Shown one piece after another: positions 54,392-63,228 of a DNA stretch of 64,000 nucleotides. Location: the NCBI RefSeq assembly GCF_000231445.1, contig NZ_AGFR01000007.1, positions 62,001 through 126,000 of the forward strand. The letters run 5' to 3'. The position numbers and the translations under genes were made by a program. The DNA is from Commensalibacter intestini A911 (GTDB taxonomy: Bacteria; Pseudomonadota; Alphaproteobacteria; Acetobacterales; Acetobacteraceae). The notes below the pieces were generated by a model. That model saw only the letters and a list, made by a program, of their open reading frames with translations. It ran no database searches and had not been told where the DNA came from. Each line of letters starts with the position of its first letter. The stretch's first letter is position 1.

Positions 54392-54997
54392 CTAGCGGTT
54401 TCGTTTTAATAAAATTCGAACCGCTCCACCATTCCATTGCGCGGGATAAGTAGTTCCAAGAATTAAAGAGTGTATTGCTGGACGATTTAACCAATATGGT
54501 AGCTCTCTTTTTAAAATCCCGCCCTCTTTGTATCCAGTTCCAATCCCTGTAATAATTTCTACACAACGAATATTATTTCGTTGAGATTGAATTAAAAATT
54601 CTTCTAAAATAAAAAATGCGCGCTGTGCTGTATGCCCATGAAGATCTAAAATTTTTTCTGGCTGCATTTGTCCTTTATGGAGCTTCTTCCAAGTATTCGT
54701 ATCCAGACCTGCTTGTTTCTGCCCAATACCTACAAAAGGTTTATACTCAAGAGGTTGTTCTTGCTTTCTCTTAAACAGCTTGTAATACTGAATAAAATTT
54801 TCTGTTTGAACTAACCTTTGTGAACGCTGAGAATTGGCTAATAATTTCTTATGATTATCAGGACGCTCATGAAAAGCAACTTTCATGGCAGGAGCCTCAC
54901 ATTGCTTTTCTTTACGAATTCCTCTGATTTGATTGGCAAAATGATCCCATAAAGATTGCTCTTCTTTATTTAATTTTCGTCCTCTTGCCAATTTCAT
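54392..54997 (-). CDS. Smr-domain protein
   Basis: A 201-residue protein with a C-terminal Smr domain (residues about 105-200), the small nuclease-like domain named after MutS2. KILDLHGHTAQRAFFILEEFLI holds the conserved DLHG, RCVEIITGIGTGYKEGGILKRELPYWL the GxG motif. The N-terminal 100 residues are basic and probably disordered (RGRKLNKEEQSLWDHF...ERPDNHKKL). Smr proteins act on RNA or branched DNA in other bacteria. Its stop lies nine bases from that of the convergent Bug-type gene. In many alphaproteobacteria it sits next to mltA; here two genes intervene. Confidence 0.88.
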   Translation of the reverse strand: MKLARGRKLNKEEQSLWDHFANQIRGIRKEKQCEAPAMKVAFHERPDNHKKLLANSQRSQRLVQTENFIQYYKLFKRKQEQPLEYKPFVGIGQKQAGLDTNTWKKLHKGQMQPEKILDLHGHTAQRAFFILEEFLIQSQRNNIRCVEIITGIGTGYKEGGILKRELPYWLNRPAIHSLILGTTYPAQWNGGAVRILLKRNR

Positions 54998-55033
54998 TAA
55001 CCCTTAAGATTGCATCAAACATATCAAATAAAA

Positions 55034-55063
55034 AACCTTTCACCAGAAGTCCAGTGAAAGGTT
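55034..55063 (-). terminator. Terminator of the cytochrome c peroxidase gene
   Basis: AACCTTTCAC (55034-55043) and GTGAAAGGTT (55054-55063), ten-base arms. On the minus strand TTTTATTTG follows. It lies 27 bases past the peroxidase stop. Confidence 0.85.
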
Positions 55064-55089
55064 AAAGGATTTAAAATAATCTTTGTTGA

Positions 55090-56505
55090 TTAAGGTGCTA
55101 ATTTATCAATTGATTGGCCCTGATATTTACCAGTCAATGTTTTTAAGAAAGCAACAATATCATTAACCTCTTGATCTGATAAAGTATGATAAGGGGTTTG
55201 ATATTTCAACATTTTTTCAACAGCTTCTTTTAATGTTTTTACACTACCATCATGGAAATAAGGACCTGTTAAAGCAATATTCCGTAATAAAGGCACTTTG
55301 AAACTATGTTTATCTAGTTCTTGATGAGTTACATTGTAACGTCCCATATCAGCTTCTGTTACTTTACCACCACGATCTGTGAAATAATCACGTTGTAATC
55401 CAAGCTCTTCATATGCAGCGCCACCAAGAGCAACACCATTATGACAACTTGCACAACCATTTTCTTTAAAGAGTTGATACCCGCGTTTTTCTTGAGCATT
55501 AATTGCCCCATCAACACCTTTTAAATACATATCAAAAGGACTATCTGGTGTAATTAATGTTTTTTCATAAGCAGCAATCGCATCAGTAATAGTTTTTTGA
55601 TCAATAGTTGGGTTACCAAAAGCTTCTGTAAAATCTTTTTCATAAGAAGGTTCTTGGCGCAATTTATTCGCAACATCTTCCCAGTTTTTTGATCCCATTT
55701 CTAATGGATTCATTACTGGACCAGCGGCTTGAGCTTCTAAATCTGCAGCACGACCATCCCAGAATTGGCTGTGATTAAAGACCGAATTATAGACTGTTGG
55801 TACATTAATCGGCCCTTTTTGTCCATAAATACCTGTCGCAGTCACCAAACCATCAACGCCACCTTTTTGTAAATCATGACAAGAAGCACAGCTTAATGTG
55901 TTATCACCAGACAATCTTTTTTCAAAGAATAGCTTTTTACCCAAAGCAACAAGCTTCGGATCAACCGTTACAGATTCAGGAACGGGCTGCACAGCTTCAG
56001 ATGCAAAACGATCAGCAACACCTTGAGTTGCATAATATTTTTTACGTTCTTGTTGAACCCATTTAATCACATCATCACGTTGTTGTTGTGAAAGACGAGC
56101 ATGCCAATGCATTAATAAATATAATGACGGTGGCATCAAATTACGTTGCATCACAAATTCAATACGAGATAATGCAACTAAACCAACAGGTTTTCCTTCG
56201 TTAATTGCTTCGATAATGGGTTCCATACGGAAATTACGTAAGCCTTTTTCACGATCTTTTGCCATTAAACTACTGGCAACAGGGAGTTTAAAGTAAAAAG
56301 GCAAGTTTACTTTTTCCGCATGACAATAGTCACAACGAGCTTCTTTTAAAACGTCAAACGCAGCCATTGTTGTGGCATCTTGACGTGAAGGAGAGTTTTC
56401 TGCCAATGCAGGCGCTGTTTTATGGTCGAAACCATTAATATAAAATATTGTGGCACCATATGCCACCAGCCCAAGAACAATAATGGCTAGGATCAGTTTT
56501 TTCAT
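55090..56505 (-). CDS. Tri-haem, membrane-anchored cytochrome c peroxidase (YhjA/Ccp-like)
   Basis: Reduces hydrogen peroxide in the periplasm. The 471-residue protein starts with a membrane anchor (KKLILAIIVLGLVAYGATIFY) and has three CXXCH haem sites: CDYCH at 58-62, CASCH at 206-210 and CASCH at 351-355. Classical bacterial peroxidases have only the last two; the extra N-terminal haem defines the YhjA-like quinol peroxidases, which can accept electrons from quinol. HSQFWDGRAADLEAQAAGPVMNPLEMGS and PYFHDGSVKTLKEAVEKML are the peroxidase core. Alone on its transcript. Confidence 0.88.
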   Translation of the reverse strand: MKKLILAIIVLGLVAYGATIFYINGFDHKTAPALAENSPSRQDATTMAAFDVLKEARCDYCHAEKVNLPFYFKLPVASSLMAKDREKGLRNFRMEPIIEAINEGKPVGLVALSRIEFVMQRNLMPPSLYLLMHWHARLSQQQRDDVIKWVQQERKKYYATQGVADRFASEAVQPVPESVTVDPKLVALGKKLFFEKRLSGDNTLSCASCHDLQKGGVDGLVTATGIYGQKGPINVPTVYNSVFNHSQFWDGRAADLEAQAAGPVMNPLEMGSKNWEDVANKLRQEPSYEKDFTEAFGNPTIDQKTITDAIAAYEKTLITPDSPFDMYLKGVDGAINAQEKRGYQLFKENGCASCHNGVALGGAAYEELGLQRDYFTDRGGKVTEADMGRYNVTHQELDKHSFKVPLLRNIALTGPYFHDGSVKTLKEAVEKMLKYQTPYHTLSDQEVNDIVAFLKTLTGKYQGQSIDKLAP

Positions 56506-56613
56506 GATCAGCTTTCTTTAGTATATCCAAAAGTTATTTATTCAAAACGATTTAATCGGACAGATACTATCAAAAGCAGTTACAACTGCCTATTTATTTT
56601 ATGGCTTTGAACG

Positions 56614-57471
56614 CTATTCATCCTTTGAGTGTAGCATTTTTATTCTTTCTTTGGCAATTTTGACATAGTTTTTATCAATATCGATCCCAATCGCCCTTCC
56701 CCCAACTTTGTGCGTTGCCAACAAAGTTGTGCCTGTTCCCATAAAAGGATCAACAACCACAGGTTCAGGAACCCCGTGCAGCTTCAAGCACATTTCAGGT
56801 AATGCTTCTGGAAAAGTGCCAGGATGATTAAATTTTTCAGATTTTTTTCGAACGGTATTATAAGGGATAAACCATACATCTCCACGACATCGTAAATCAT
56901 GCGCATGAGCCCGACGCTTAATATTGGTCTTATCTTTATAAGGAACGCCAACATTCAAACGCTGCAAAGGCACTTTACCCGTTTTCGTCAAATGAAATAA
57001 ATGTTCATGATTTCGATGCAAAAAGCGACTACCAGACACAGGCTTAAAATGCCCATGACTATCACTACCAATAGAGATCGATTTAATCCACTCAATATGA
57101 TTTTGTAGGCAAAAATGCTGCCTTAACCGAACCATTAGCTCAAAAGGCAACCAAGGATAAGAAGAGGATCCTGCAATATTTAAGAAAAAAGATCCCTCTT
57201 TTTTCATCACTCTTTTAATCTCAACACAAATCGTCTCTAGCCAATTGAGATACTCAATTTCTTCTTTTTGATCTTTATAAGAGCTATACGCAATTCCCAA
57301 ATTATAAGGAGGCGACGTAATAAAAACATCAACGCTTTCATCACTCATTTTTTGTAAAACAGTTAAACAATCCCCACGCACCAATGTGTGTTGTCCAACT
57401 TTAAACCGATAAGGTCGAGAAGCTTCCCCCTCGACCACTGTATGAATAGTTTTAACTTTTTTAGGAGACAC
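56614..57471 (-). CDS. Orphan DNA methyltransferase, beta-type order, TSPPY motif
   Basis: S-adenosylmethionine-dependent DNA methyltransferase of 285 residues. The catalytic motif is TSPPYNLG (52-59), followed late in the protein by the SAM-binding DPFMGTGTT (241-249), which is the beta-class order. Ser/Thr-Pro-Pro-Tyr points to N4-cytosine or N6-adenine targets. It is not CcrM, which has DPPY and a longer C-terminal domain. No restriction enzyme gene is adjacent. The start is a GTG at 57471, with GAGGG six bases upstream; no ATG fits. It follows mltA by 12 bases, so it is probably co-transcribed with housekeeping genes. Target sequence unknown. Confidence 0.82.
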   Translation of the reverse strand: MSPKKVKTIHTVVEGEASRPYRFKVGQHTLVRGDCLTVLQKMSDESVDVFITSPPYNLGIAYSSYKDQKEEIEYLNWLETICVEIKRVMKKEGSFFLNIAGSSSYPWLPFELMVRLRQHFCLQNHIEWIKSISIGSDSHGHFKPVSGSRFLHRNHEHLFHLTKTGKVPLQRLNVGVPYKDKTNIKRRAHAHDLRCRGDVWFIPYNTVRKKSEKFNHPGTFPEALPEMCLKLHGVPEPVVVDPFMGTGTTLLATHKVGGRAIGIDIDKNYVKIAKERIKMLHSKDE

Positions 57472-57483
57472 CCTAAACCCTCA

Positions 57484-58695
57484 TCATTGAACAGCGGGGG
57501 GTTCTGTTGTTGCAACAGATGATGAAGCTTGCTCTATTCGACGAGGCAATAATAAATAAACTTTACCCTGTTCATTCATAAACCCAGCATACCATGCAGC
57601 TTGACTACCCCAGCCAGTAAATAAATCCAATCGATTCATTCCTGTAATGCCACCACCAATATCCTGAGCAAATACCATATGTTTCCAAGGCTGTCTAACT
57701 TGATTATTAGAAGCGGCAGGCATTGTTGTTTCTAACCACAATGGAACACCCAAAGGAATCCATTTTCTATCCACAGCAACAGAGCGCCCTGCTGTTAAAG
57801 GAGAACCTAATGCACCAATGGCTCCACTATTTCCATTTTGGTCAGGTAAACGACGGAAAAAGACATAGTTTCTATTTTGCTCCATCAAAGCAGTTGCTTG
57901 CTCTGGATGACTATGTAACCATGCACGCACAGAATACATATTAACAGCCTGTGAATCCATCGCGCCTTGATCGATTAGCAAGCGTCCCAGAGCCGTGTAA
58001 GGCTGACCATTTTTACCTGCATATCCTAAACGTAAGACTTGCCCATCAGGTAAAATAATTCTTCCAGCCCCTTGAACTTGCATAAAGAATAAATCAACTG
58101 GATCTTTGACCCATGCGATTTCTAAGCCTTTACCACTTAATGCCCCCTGATCAATTTGCTGACGCGTGTAATATGGAATAAACAAGCCTCCTTGCATAAA
58201 GCCATATTCAATTTGACCATCTGTGCCTTTTCTTGCAATTAGATCCGCAGGTTTACCATAGACTGGGACTTGAAATTCATCAGAACGTACCGTTGAACCC
58301 TCGATTTCTGGTTCATAATATCCTGTAACCTTACCATCCTGACCATCAGCGGTATATTGATACGGTTGCAACCATGTTTCAAAAAACTGCTTTGCTTGAC
58401 TTGAATCTGCAATATTGACTGTATTTGCTGCATTACAAGCAGCAGACCAATCTTGTGCCTGACCACCATACACCCCAGATACACCTCCTAAATGTTTCTT
58501 AGGAGGTAATTTTTCTAAATACTGACAGTTTTGTCGAAATAAAGTGAGTAATTGACTGTAATTTTCTTGATTCCAGCCTGATAATTTTTGATAAGATACA
58601 GGATAAAATTCAGAAAGATTTTCCTGACTTTGTACACAAGCAGCTAACCCACCTGTGAGCAGCAAAGCACAAAAACGAACAAACGATTTCATCAT
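57484..58695 (-). CDS. mltA: Membrane-bound lytic murein transglycosylase A
   Basis: Cuts peptidoglycan glycan strands at the outer membrane. The 403-residue protein has a lipoprotein signal ending in LAAC (Cys20), the MltA domain (VTGYYEPEIEGS, then VQGAGRIILPDG) and the 3D-type end VFAQDIGGGITGMNRLDLFTGWG with the catalytic Asp. The MltA/3D double-psi barrel is complete. It follows the Tim44-like gene by 24 bases, the common alphaproteobacterial order (secB, tim44, mltA). Confidence 0.93.
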   Translation of the reverse strand: MMKSFVRFCALLLTGGLAACVQSQENLSEFYPVSYQKLSGWNQENYSQLLTLFRQNCQYLEKLPPKKHLGGVSGVYGGQAQDWSAACNAANTVNIADSSQAKQFFETWLQPYQYTADGQDGKVTGYYEPEIEGSTVRSDEFQVPVYGKPADLIARKGTDGQIEYGFMQGGLFIPYYTRQQIDQGALSGKGLEIAWVKDPVDLFFMQVQGAGRIILPDGQVLRLGYAGKNGQPYTALGRLLIDQGAMDSQAVNMYSVRAWLHSHPEQATALMEQNRNYVFFRRLPDQNGNSGAIGALGSPLTAGRSVAVDRKWIPLGVPLWLETTMPAASNNQVRQPWKHMVFAQDIGGGITGMNRLDLFTGWGSQAAWYAGFMNEQGKVYLLLPRRIEQASSSVATTEPPAVQ

Positions 58696-58719
58696 AATAC
58701 CCTTAAATCATATACCGAA

Positions 58720-59418
58720 TTATTTACCACTACGTGCTGACTTTAAACGCCAAGATATGCCACTATTAACACCTAATAAACGTTCAAAAGTCCAAAAATC
58801 AATAAATTCTGTTACAGATTCTGTTCCTGTTACAGGATTACCATCCTTATCAAAGGTGCAGTTAATTTGATTCGAAATAAATTGCACTTCTATGACTGCA
58901 CGATTAACAGAAATATCTTCGATAACTTGCACATTTGTCAGGGTAATTGAATGAATAGATTTAATCTCAATCATTTGTTTCTCTTGCAAATTACGTCGCG
59001 CCATAATCGAAGATTCAAATGCATTATAAGCATCAACCACCAACATTGATTTTAAAACAGCTAAATCTTCCGTTGCAAAAGCAGTCAAAACTTTACGAAA
59101 AACAATCTCAGACCCATCCACAAATTTCTGAGTTACAAAAGATGGATCTAGCTGAGCTATCCTGCTTAAAGCTTGACCTGCAGGTGTATCCATCGCAGGT
59201 AAATTAATTTCTACTTTTGGTTTAACAGGCTCAATTGGTTTTTCAGGATTGTTATTCAATGCCTGAGGACGATTGGCAGAGTTACTAGAAGGTGGCGTAA
59301 CCATATCCTCTTTATTAAAACCTGTTTTTTTTCCTAACACACTACGTAAGCGTAAGATTAAAAATCCTGCTACTAAAGCGAAAAATATAATGTCGACTGG
59401 AAAGTTACCAAAATCCAT
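58720..59418 (-). CDS. Tim44-domain membrane-anchored protein
   Basis: A 232-residue protein with an N-terminal membrane anchor (FPVDIIFFALVAGFLILRLRSVLG, residues about 4-28), a Pro/Asn-rich linker and a C-terminal Tim44-like domain (about 75-230: DPSFVTQKFVDGSEIVFRKVLTAF...FDKDGNPVTG...WTFERLLGVNSGISWRLKSAR). Bacterial Tim44 proteins (TimA) bind the membrane and are of unclear function. The frame runs on to 59502, but MDFGNFPVD at 59418 is the usual start. Divergent from secB and upstream of mltA as in most relatives. Confidence 0.88.
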   Translation of the reverse strand: MDFGNFPVDIIFFALVAGFLILRLRSVLGKKTGFNKEDMVTPPSSNSANRPQALNNNPEKPIEPVKPKVEINLPAMDTPAGQALSRIAQLDPSFVTQKFVDGSEIVFRKVLTAFATEDLAVLKSMLVVDAYNAFESSIMARRNLQEKQMIEIKSIHSITLTNVQVIEDISVNRAVIEVQFISNQINCTFDKDGNPVTGTESVTEFIDFWTFERLLGVNSGISWRLKSARSGK

Positions 59419-59703
59419 TTTAAAACCTGTTAACCTAAAATATAGAATTTCTGATAAAAAATTATGTATAAATACACTTACTAATATTAACAATATATTC
59501 ATACATTGTCACATTACAAAATAAATATTCACTGTAATTTGTATAAAATATTATTAGTTTACAAAAAAAATAAACATAAAAACAAAGTCTTATATATAGT
59601 TTTATACGGAAAATATTTTTTATATTAATTTTTATCATTTTTTAATAATATGATATAATAAAGCAATTCAAGATAAATATTATTTTAATAGAAAAGGCTG
59701 AAT

Positions 59704-60231
59704 ATGTCTGAAACAGTAAATGACGTTCCTGATTCTCATTTTGAAGAAGGCCCTCCACCACTTCCATTGACTTTGAATGCACAATTCACGAAAGATCTTT
59801 CTTTTGAAGTTCCCCATGGTGCAACTATTTTCGCAACGTTAGAAGAGGCTCCTCAAATTGCAGTTGCAATTGATGCTGATGCTAATCGTCTTAGCGACGA
59901 AGGTATTTACGAAGTTAGTTTAACTATTAAAGTAGAAGCTACAGAAGCACCAAGAGAAGATAAACAACCTTCTCGCACTGTATTTGTAACTGAACTTGTT
60001 TATTGTGCTGTTGTTTCTTTAAATAACCCACCAGATGAGTTAATCGAACCTATTTTATTGGTTGAAGTTCCACGTTTAATTTTCCCTTATGCACGTAATA
60101 TCATTGGTGATGTCACTAGAGACGGTGGATTCCCACCTGTTGTTTTACAACCTATTGACTTTGTGTCTTTATGGCAAAATAAACAAGCTCAACAAGCTGC
60201 TCAAACACAAACAGAAGTTGGTCACGCTTAA
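59704..60231 (+). CDS. secB: Protein-export chaperone SecB
   Basis: Tetrameric chaperone that keeps precursors unfolded and hands them to SecA. The 175-residue protein shows LTLNAQFTKDLSFEVPHGA at the start, YEVSLTIKVEAT and VTELVYCAVVSLNN in the core, and VEVPRLIFPYARNIIGDVTRDGGFPPVVLQPIDF, the family's long conserved C-terminal part. AAAAGGCTGAAT before the ATG is the ribosome site. The 200-base AT-rich gap upstream is shared with the divergent Tim44-like gene and contains a possible TATAAT box near 59653. Confidence 0.97.
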   Translation: MSETVNDVPDSHFEEGPPPLPLTLNAQFTKDLSFEVPHGATIFATLEEAPQIAVAIDADANRLSDEGIYEVSLTIKVEATEAPREDKQPSRTVFVTELVYCAVVSLNNPPDELIEPILLVEVPRLIFPYARNIIGDVTRDGGFPPVVLQPIDFVSLWQNKQAQQAAQTQTEVGHA

Positions 60232-60242
60232 AATATTTTAGA

Positions 60243-60992
60243 TCAGAAATGCTCTTTTAATAAAAAGAGCATTTCTTCTGTATTAGGGTGTCTTGCAATA
60301 TCAATACGCTTCCAAGAAACCCTCTCTAATACCCCTTTAGTCTTTTGACTAATTCCAACAGCTTGAATAGTTTTTAAGTATTTCCACAAGTGTTCTGGTA
60401 ATAATTCTATAAAAAAACGTGCTGTTTCAGACGAGAAAAACAAAATACTATTAATCGTTTCTGATTGTAATTTATCTAAAAACTCATCTGATAATGTTTG
60501 TACAGGGATCGCTTGATAGACTTCATATTGTAAAGCTGAAAACCCTGCTTGCTTTAATAATGCATACAATAATTGCCCCTGCCCTTTAGCAAACGGAAAA
60601 AGCAATTGCCCTGCATCTGAAGATAATTTATCTTTTATTAACGCAGCTAAAGCAACGGCATCTTTATTAGCACTGAGTATATTTGTAAAACCAGCTTTTT
60701 GAGCATCTTGTGCTGTAATATCTCCCACCGTAAACACAGGAAAACAACGATAATCAATATGCTGCTTCGCAAGTTGTTGAATGGTAGGAGCAATCGCCTG
60801 CCGACTGGTAAAAACGATTGCTTGAATTGCACTGACGTCAAGATAATCAACAGTTAATGGCTGTATTGTCATGACTGGCATCAACAAAGGCTGCCAGCCT
60901 AAAGCGCTAACTTTGTATGCAGTTTCACTTAATCCTGGTTCTGGCCTAGTAAGCACAAGATAAGGTTTTTTACGCAGACTTTGATTATTCAT
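60243..60992 (-). CDS. hemD: Uroporphyrinogen-III synthase
   Basis: Closes and inverts ring D of hydroxymethylbilane in tetrapyrrole synthesis. The 249-residue length is usual and, as always for HemD, sequence conservation is low: VLTRPEPGLSETAYKVSALGW at the start, AIVFTSRQAIAPTIQQL, and SILFFSSETARFFIELLP with TIQAVGISQKTKGVL near the end. Identity rests largely on its eight-base overlap with hemC, the common arrangement. Confidence 0.88.
   Translation of the reverse strand: MNNQSLRKKPYLVLTRPEPGLSETAYKVSALGWQPLLMPVMTIQPLTVDYLDVSAIQAIVFTSRQAIAPTIQQLAKQHIDYRCFPVFTVGDITAQDAQKAGFTNILSANKDAVALAALIKDKLSSDAGQLLFPFAKGQGQLLYALLKQAGFSALQYEVYQAIPVQTLSDEFLDKLQSETINSILFFSSETARFFIELLPEHLWKYLKTIQAVGISQKTKGVLERVSWKRIDIARHPNTEEMLFLLKEHF
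60245..60276. terminator. Bidirectional terminator inside the end of hemD
   Basis: Perfect 14-base arms, AGAAATGCTCTTTT and AAAAGAGCATTTCT, with loop AATA. It lies 14 bases after the secB stop and includes the last codons of hemD on the opposite strand, so it can end both transcripts. Confidence 0.8.
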
Positions 60993-62058
60993 TAAAGATA
61001 TCAGCAGGACTATCTTTGCGTAATTGTTGTCCTAATTCATGCCCCAATGCCTCTGCATCTTCTGCCGAACCACTAATTTCTTTTTTCAACAAGAAAGAAC
61101 CATCTTCTCTAGCAACCAAACCAACCAAATGGAGCTCTGGAGCCCCACCTGCCACAACAGGCAAGAGCTGTGCATAACCACCAATAGGTGTACGGCAAGA
61201 ACCATCTAACTCAGCCAACAACGCACGTTCAGCCGTTGCAACTGCCTTTGCTTCTTGGTCTTCAATGGCTGCCAGCATTTCTCTGAGTTCAACATCAGCT
61301 TCACGCACGGTCACACCGACAATCCCTTGACCTGCTGCGGGAACCATAATGGATGGATCTAAAAGAACGTCAATGCGATCCTCCATTCCCAACCGTTGCA
61401 AGCCGGCTGCTGCTAAAAATGTTGCATCATATTTATTCGCAGTCACTTGATCTAAACGAGATTGAACGTTACCTCGTAACAAAGCGATTTCTAAATCTGG
61501 ACGTATATGAAGCAACTGAGCCTGTCTACGCACCGAAGAAGTCCCAATCTTTGCCCCTTGAGGCAAACAATCGAATGGATAATCAGCGTCAACAGGACGG
61601 TATTTCGAATTGACAATCAAAGCATCTCGAGCATCTTGACGTTTTAATGTGCAAGCTAAAACTAACCCATCAGGCAATGTTGTTTCTAAATCTTTTAAAC
61701 TATGAACAGCAAAGTCAATATTTCCAGCACTGAGCTGTTCGTGGATTTCTTTAGAAAAAAGCCCTTTACCACCAATCTCTGCCAAGCGTCGATCTTGTAT
61801 TTTATCGCCTGACGTACTGATTTGAAACTCTTGAAAAGCACCCAATTCACGCAGCAATGGACAAAATTGTGTTAATCTTGTCAGGAAATTACGAGTCTGA
61901 ACGAGTGCTAATGGAGACCCTCTGGTGCCTACTCTTAACGGAAGTCCTCTTCTTTGATACGCATCATGATGATCCTGTAACCCTTTATGTGCAGCTTTTT
62001 TCGCAACTTCTTGCAAAGCAGAGTTAGAAGAAATATGTAATAGTGTATCCGTGCTCAT
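60985..62058 (-). CDS. hemC: Hydroxymethylbilane synthase (porphobilinogen deaminase)
   Basis: Joins four porphobilinogens into hydroxymethylbilane in the haem pathway. The 357-residue protein has RVGTRGSPLALVQTRNFL, ISTSGDKIQDRRLAEIGGKGLFSKEIHE, FAVHSLKDLETTLP, RRQAQLLHIRPDL and ELDGSCRTPIGGYAQLL, whose Cys holds the dipyrromethane cofactor. An N-terminal extension of about 35 residues precedes the usual start, and the start could be shorter. Overlaps hemD by eight bases; divergent from tsaD. Confidence 0.95.
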   Translation of the reverse strand: MSTDTLLHISSNSALQEVAKKAAHKGLQDHHDAYQRRGLPLRVGTRGSPLALVQTRNFLTRLTQFCPLLRELGAFQEFQISTSGDKIQDRRLAEIGGKGLFSKEIHEQLSAGNIDFAVHSLKDLETTLPDGLVLACTLKRQDARDALIVNSKYRPVDADYPFDCLPQGAKIGTSSVRRQAQLLHIRPDLEIALLRGNVQSRLDQVTANKYDATFLAAAGLQRLGMEDRIDVLLDPSIMVPAAGQGIVGVTVREADVELREMLAAIEDQEAKAVATAERALLAELDGSCRTPIGGYAQLLPVVAGGAPELHLVGLVAREDGSFLLKKEISGSAEDAEALGHELGQQLRKDSPADIFNE

Positions 62059-62117
62059 TTCAGATGTACTTTATTCTTTGATAGTGACTGTTTTTTAACT
62101 TAAAGAAATGCTTTATT

Positions 62118-63218
62118 ATGCCATCCATACACCAAAGTGACATAAAAACAAATAAGAACCTGACAATTCTATCGATAGAATCTTCGTGTGATGATACTGC
62201 ATGTGCCTTGGTTCGATACGATGGAACGGTGCTTGCAGAACAAATTTACTCTCAAAAAGAACATATTCAATTTGGTGGTGTCGTCCCCGAAATTGCTGCC
62301 AGAGCTCACCTTTCTCACTTATCCGCGTTAGTGCAAAAAACATTAGCACAAGCACAAATTGACTGGAAAGAGATTGATGCTATTGCTGCAACTTGTGGCC
62401 CAGGACTAATTGGTGGCGTTATCGTCGGTAGCAGCTTTGCCAAAGGACTGGCTTTAGCTCAGAACTTGCCTTTTATTGGCATCAATCATATTGAAGCCCA
62501 TGCGTTAACCGTTCGAATCCCCAATATCTCACCTTTACAAGTAAATTTCCCATATCTCTTATTCCTTACTTCTGGTGGACATTGCCAATGTATTAACGTT
62601 ACCAATATTGGCGAATATCAACGCCTTGGTGGAACCATTGATGATGCCACTGGGGAGGCATTTGATAAAGTTGCTAAAATGTTAGGGCTTTCTTGGCCTG
62701 GTGGCCCTGCCCTAGAAGCTTTGGCAAAAGAAGGCGATGAAAACACGTTTACCCTTCCTCGACCTCTTTACGGTAGACCTGGATGTGATTTTTCTTTTTC
62801 AGGATTAAAAACAGCAGTTGCAAACTTACTGACCGACTATGAAACAACAGATGTCTTACCCAGACAATTTGCTGCTGACGTTGCTGCTAGCTTTCAAAAA
62901 GCAATTACCACCGCAATCATCAATCGCTTAGAAAATGCAATTAAACTAGCTCCGAACAGCACATTACTCGCCACCGCTGGTGGGGTTGCAGCCAATCAAT
63001 ATCTCAGAAAACATCTACTGGCCTTAGCGGAAAAATATAACCTTCCCTTTATTGCACCACCAATGAAATATTGTACAGATAACGCAGTTATGATCGGTTG
63101 GGCAGCAATTGAAATATTGCATCAGGCCAGTAAACACCATAAACTCATGAATGATATTTCAATGTTGCCTCGTCCGCGTTGGCCTTTATCGGAAATGTCT
63201 CAACGGTTTGACGTATAA
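62118..63218 (+). CDS. tsaD: tRNA N6-adenosine threonylcarbamoyltransferase
   Basis: Transfers the threonylcarbamoyl group to A37 of tRNAs that read ANN codons, with TsaB and TsaE. The 366-residue protein is full length: ILSIESSCDDTACALV, GINHIEAHALTVRI with the metal-binding His-x-x-x-His, LTSGGHCQ, GGTIDDATGEAFDKVAKMLGL and LLATAGGVAANQYLR. gpsA follows ten bases later on the same strand. Confidence 0.97.
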   Translation: MPSIHQSDIKTNKNLTILSIESSCDDTACALVRYDGTVLAEQIYSQKEHIQFGGVVPEIAARAHLSHLSALVQKTLAQAQIDWKEIDAIAATCGPGLIGGVIVGSSFAKGLALAQNLPFIGINHIEAHALTVRIPNISPLQVNFPYLLFLTSGGHCQCINVTNIGEYQRLGGTIDDATGEAFDKVAKMLGLSWPGGPALEALAKEGDENTFTLPRPLYGRPGCDFSFSGLKTAVANLLTDYETTDVLPRQFAADVAASFQKAITTAIINRLENAIKLAPNSTLLATAGGVAANQYLRKHLLALAEKYNLPFIAPPMKYCTDNAVMIGWAAIEILHQASKHHKLMNDISMLPRPRWPLSEMSQRFDV

Positions 63219-63228
63219 AGGATAAACA

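Noticed and set aside
56614-57471. Reading the methyltransferase as CcrM
   Set aside because: CcrM has DPPY and a C-terminal DNA-binding extension of about 80 residues; neither is present.
62505-62525. GTTCGAATCC, a T-loop-like tRNA motif
   Set aside because: It lies within the intact tsaD reading frame and there is no cloverleaf around it. No other tRNA-like segment was found in the window.
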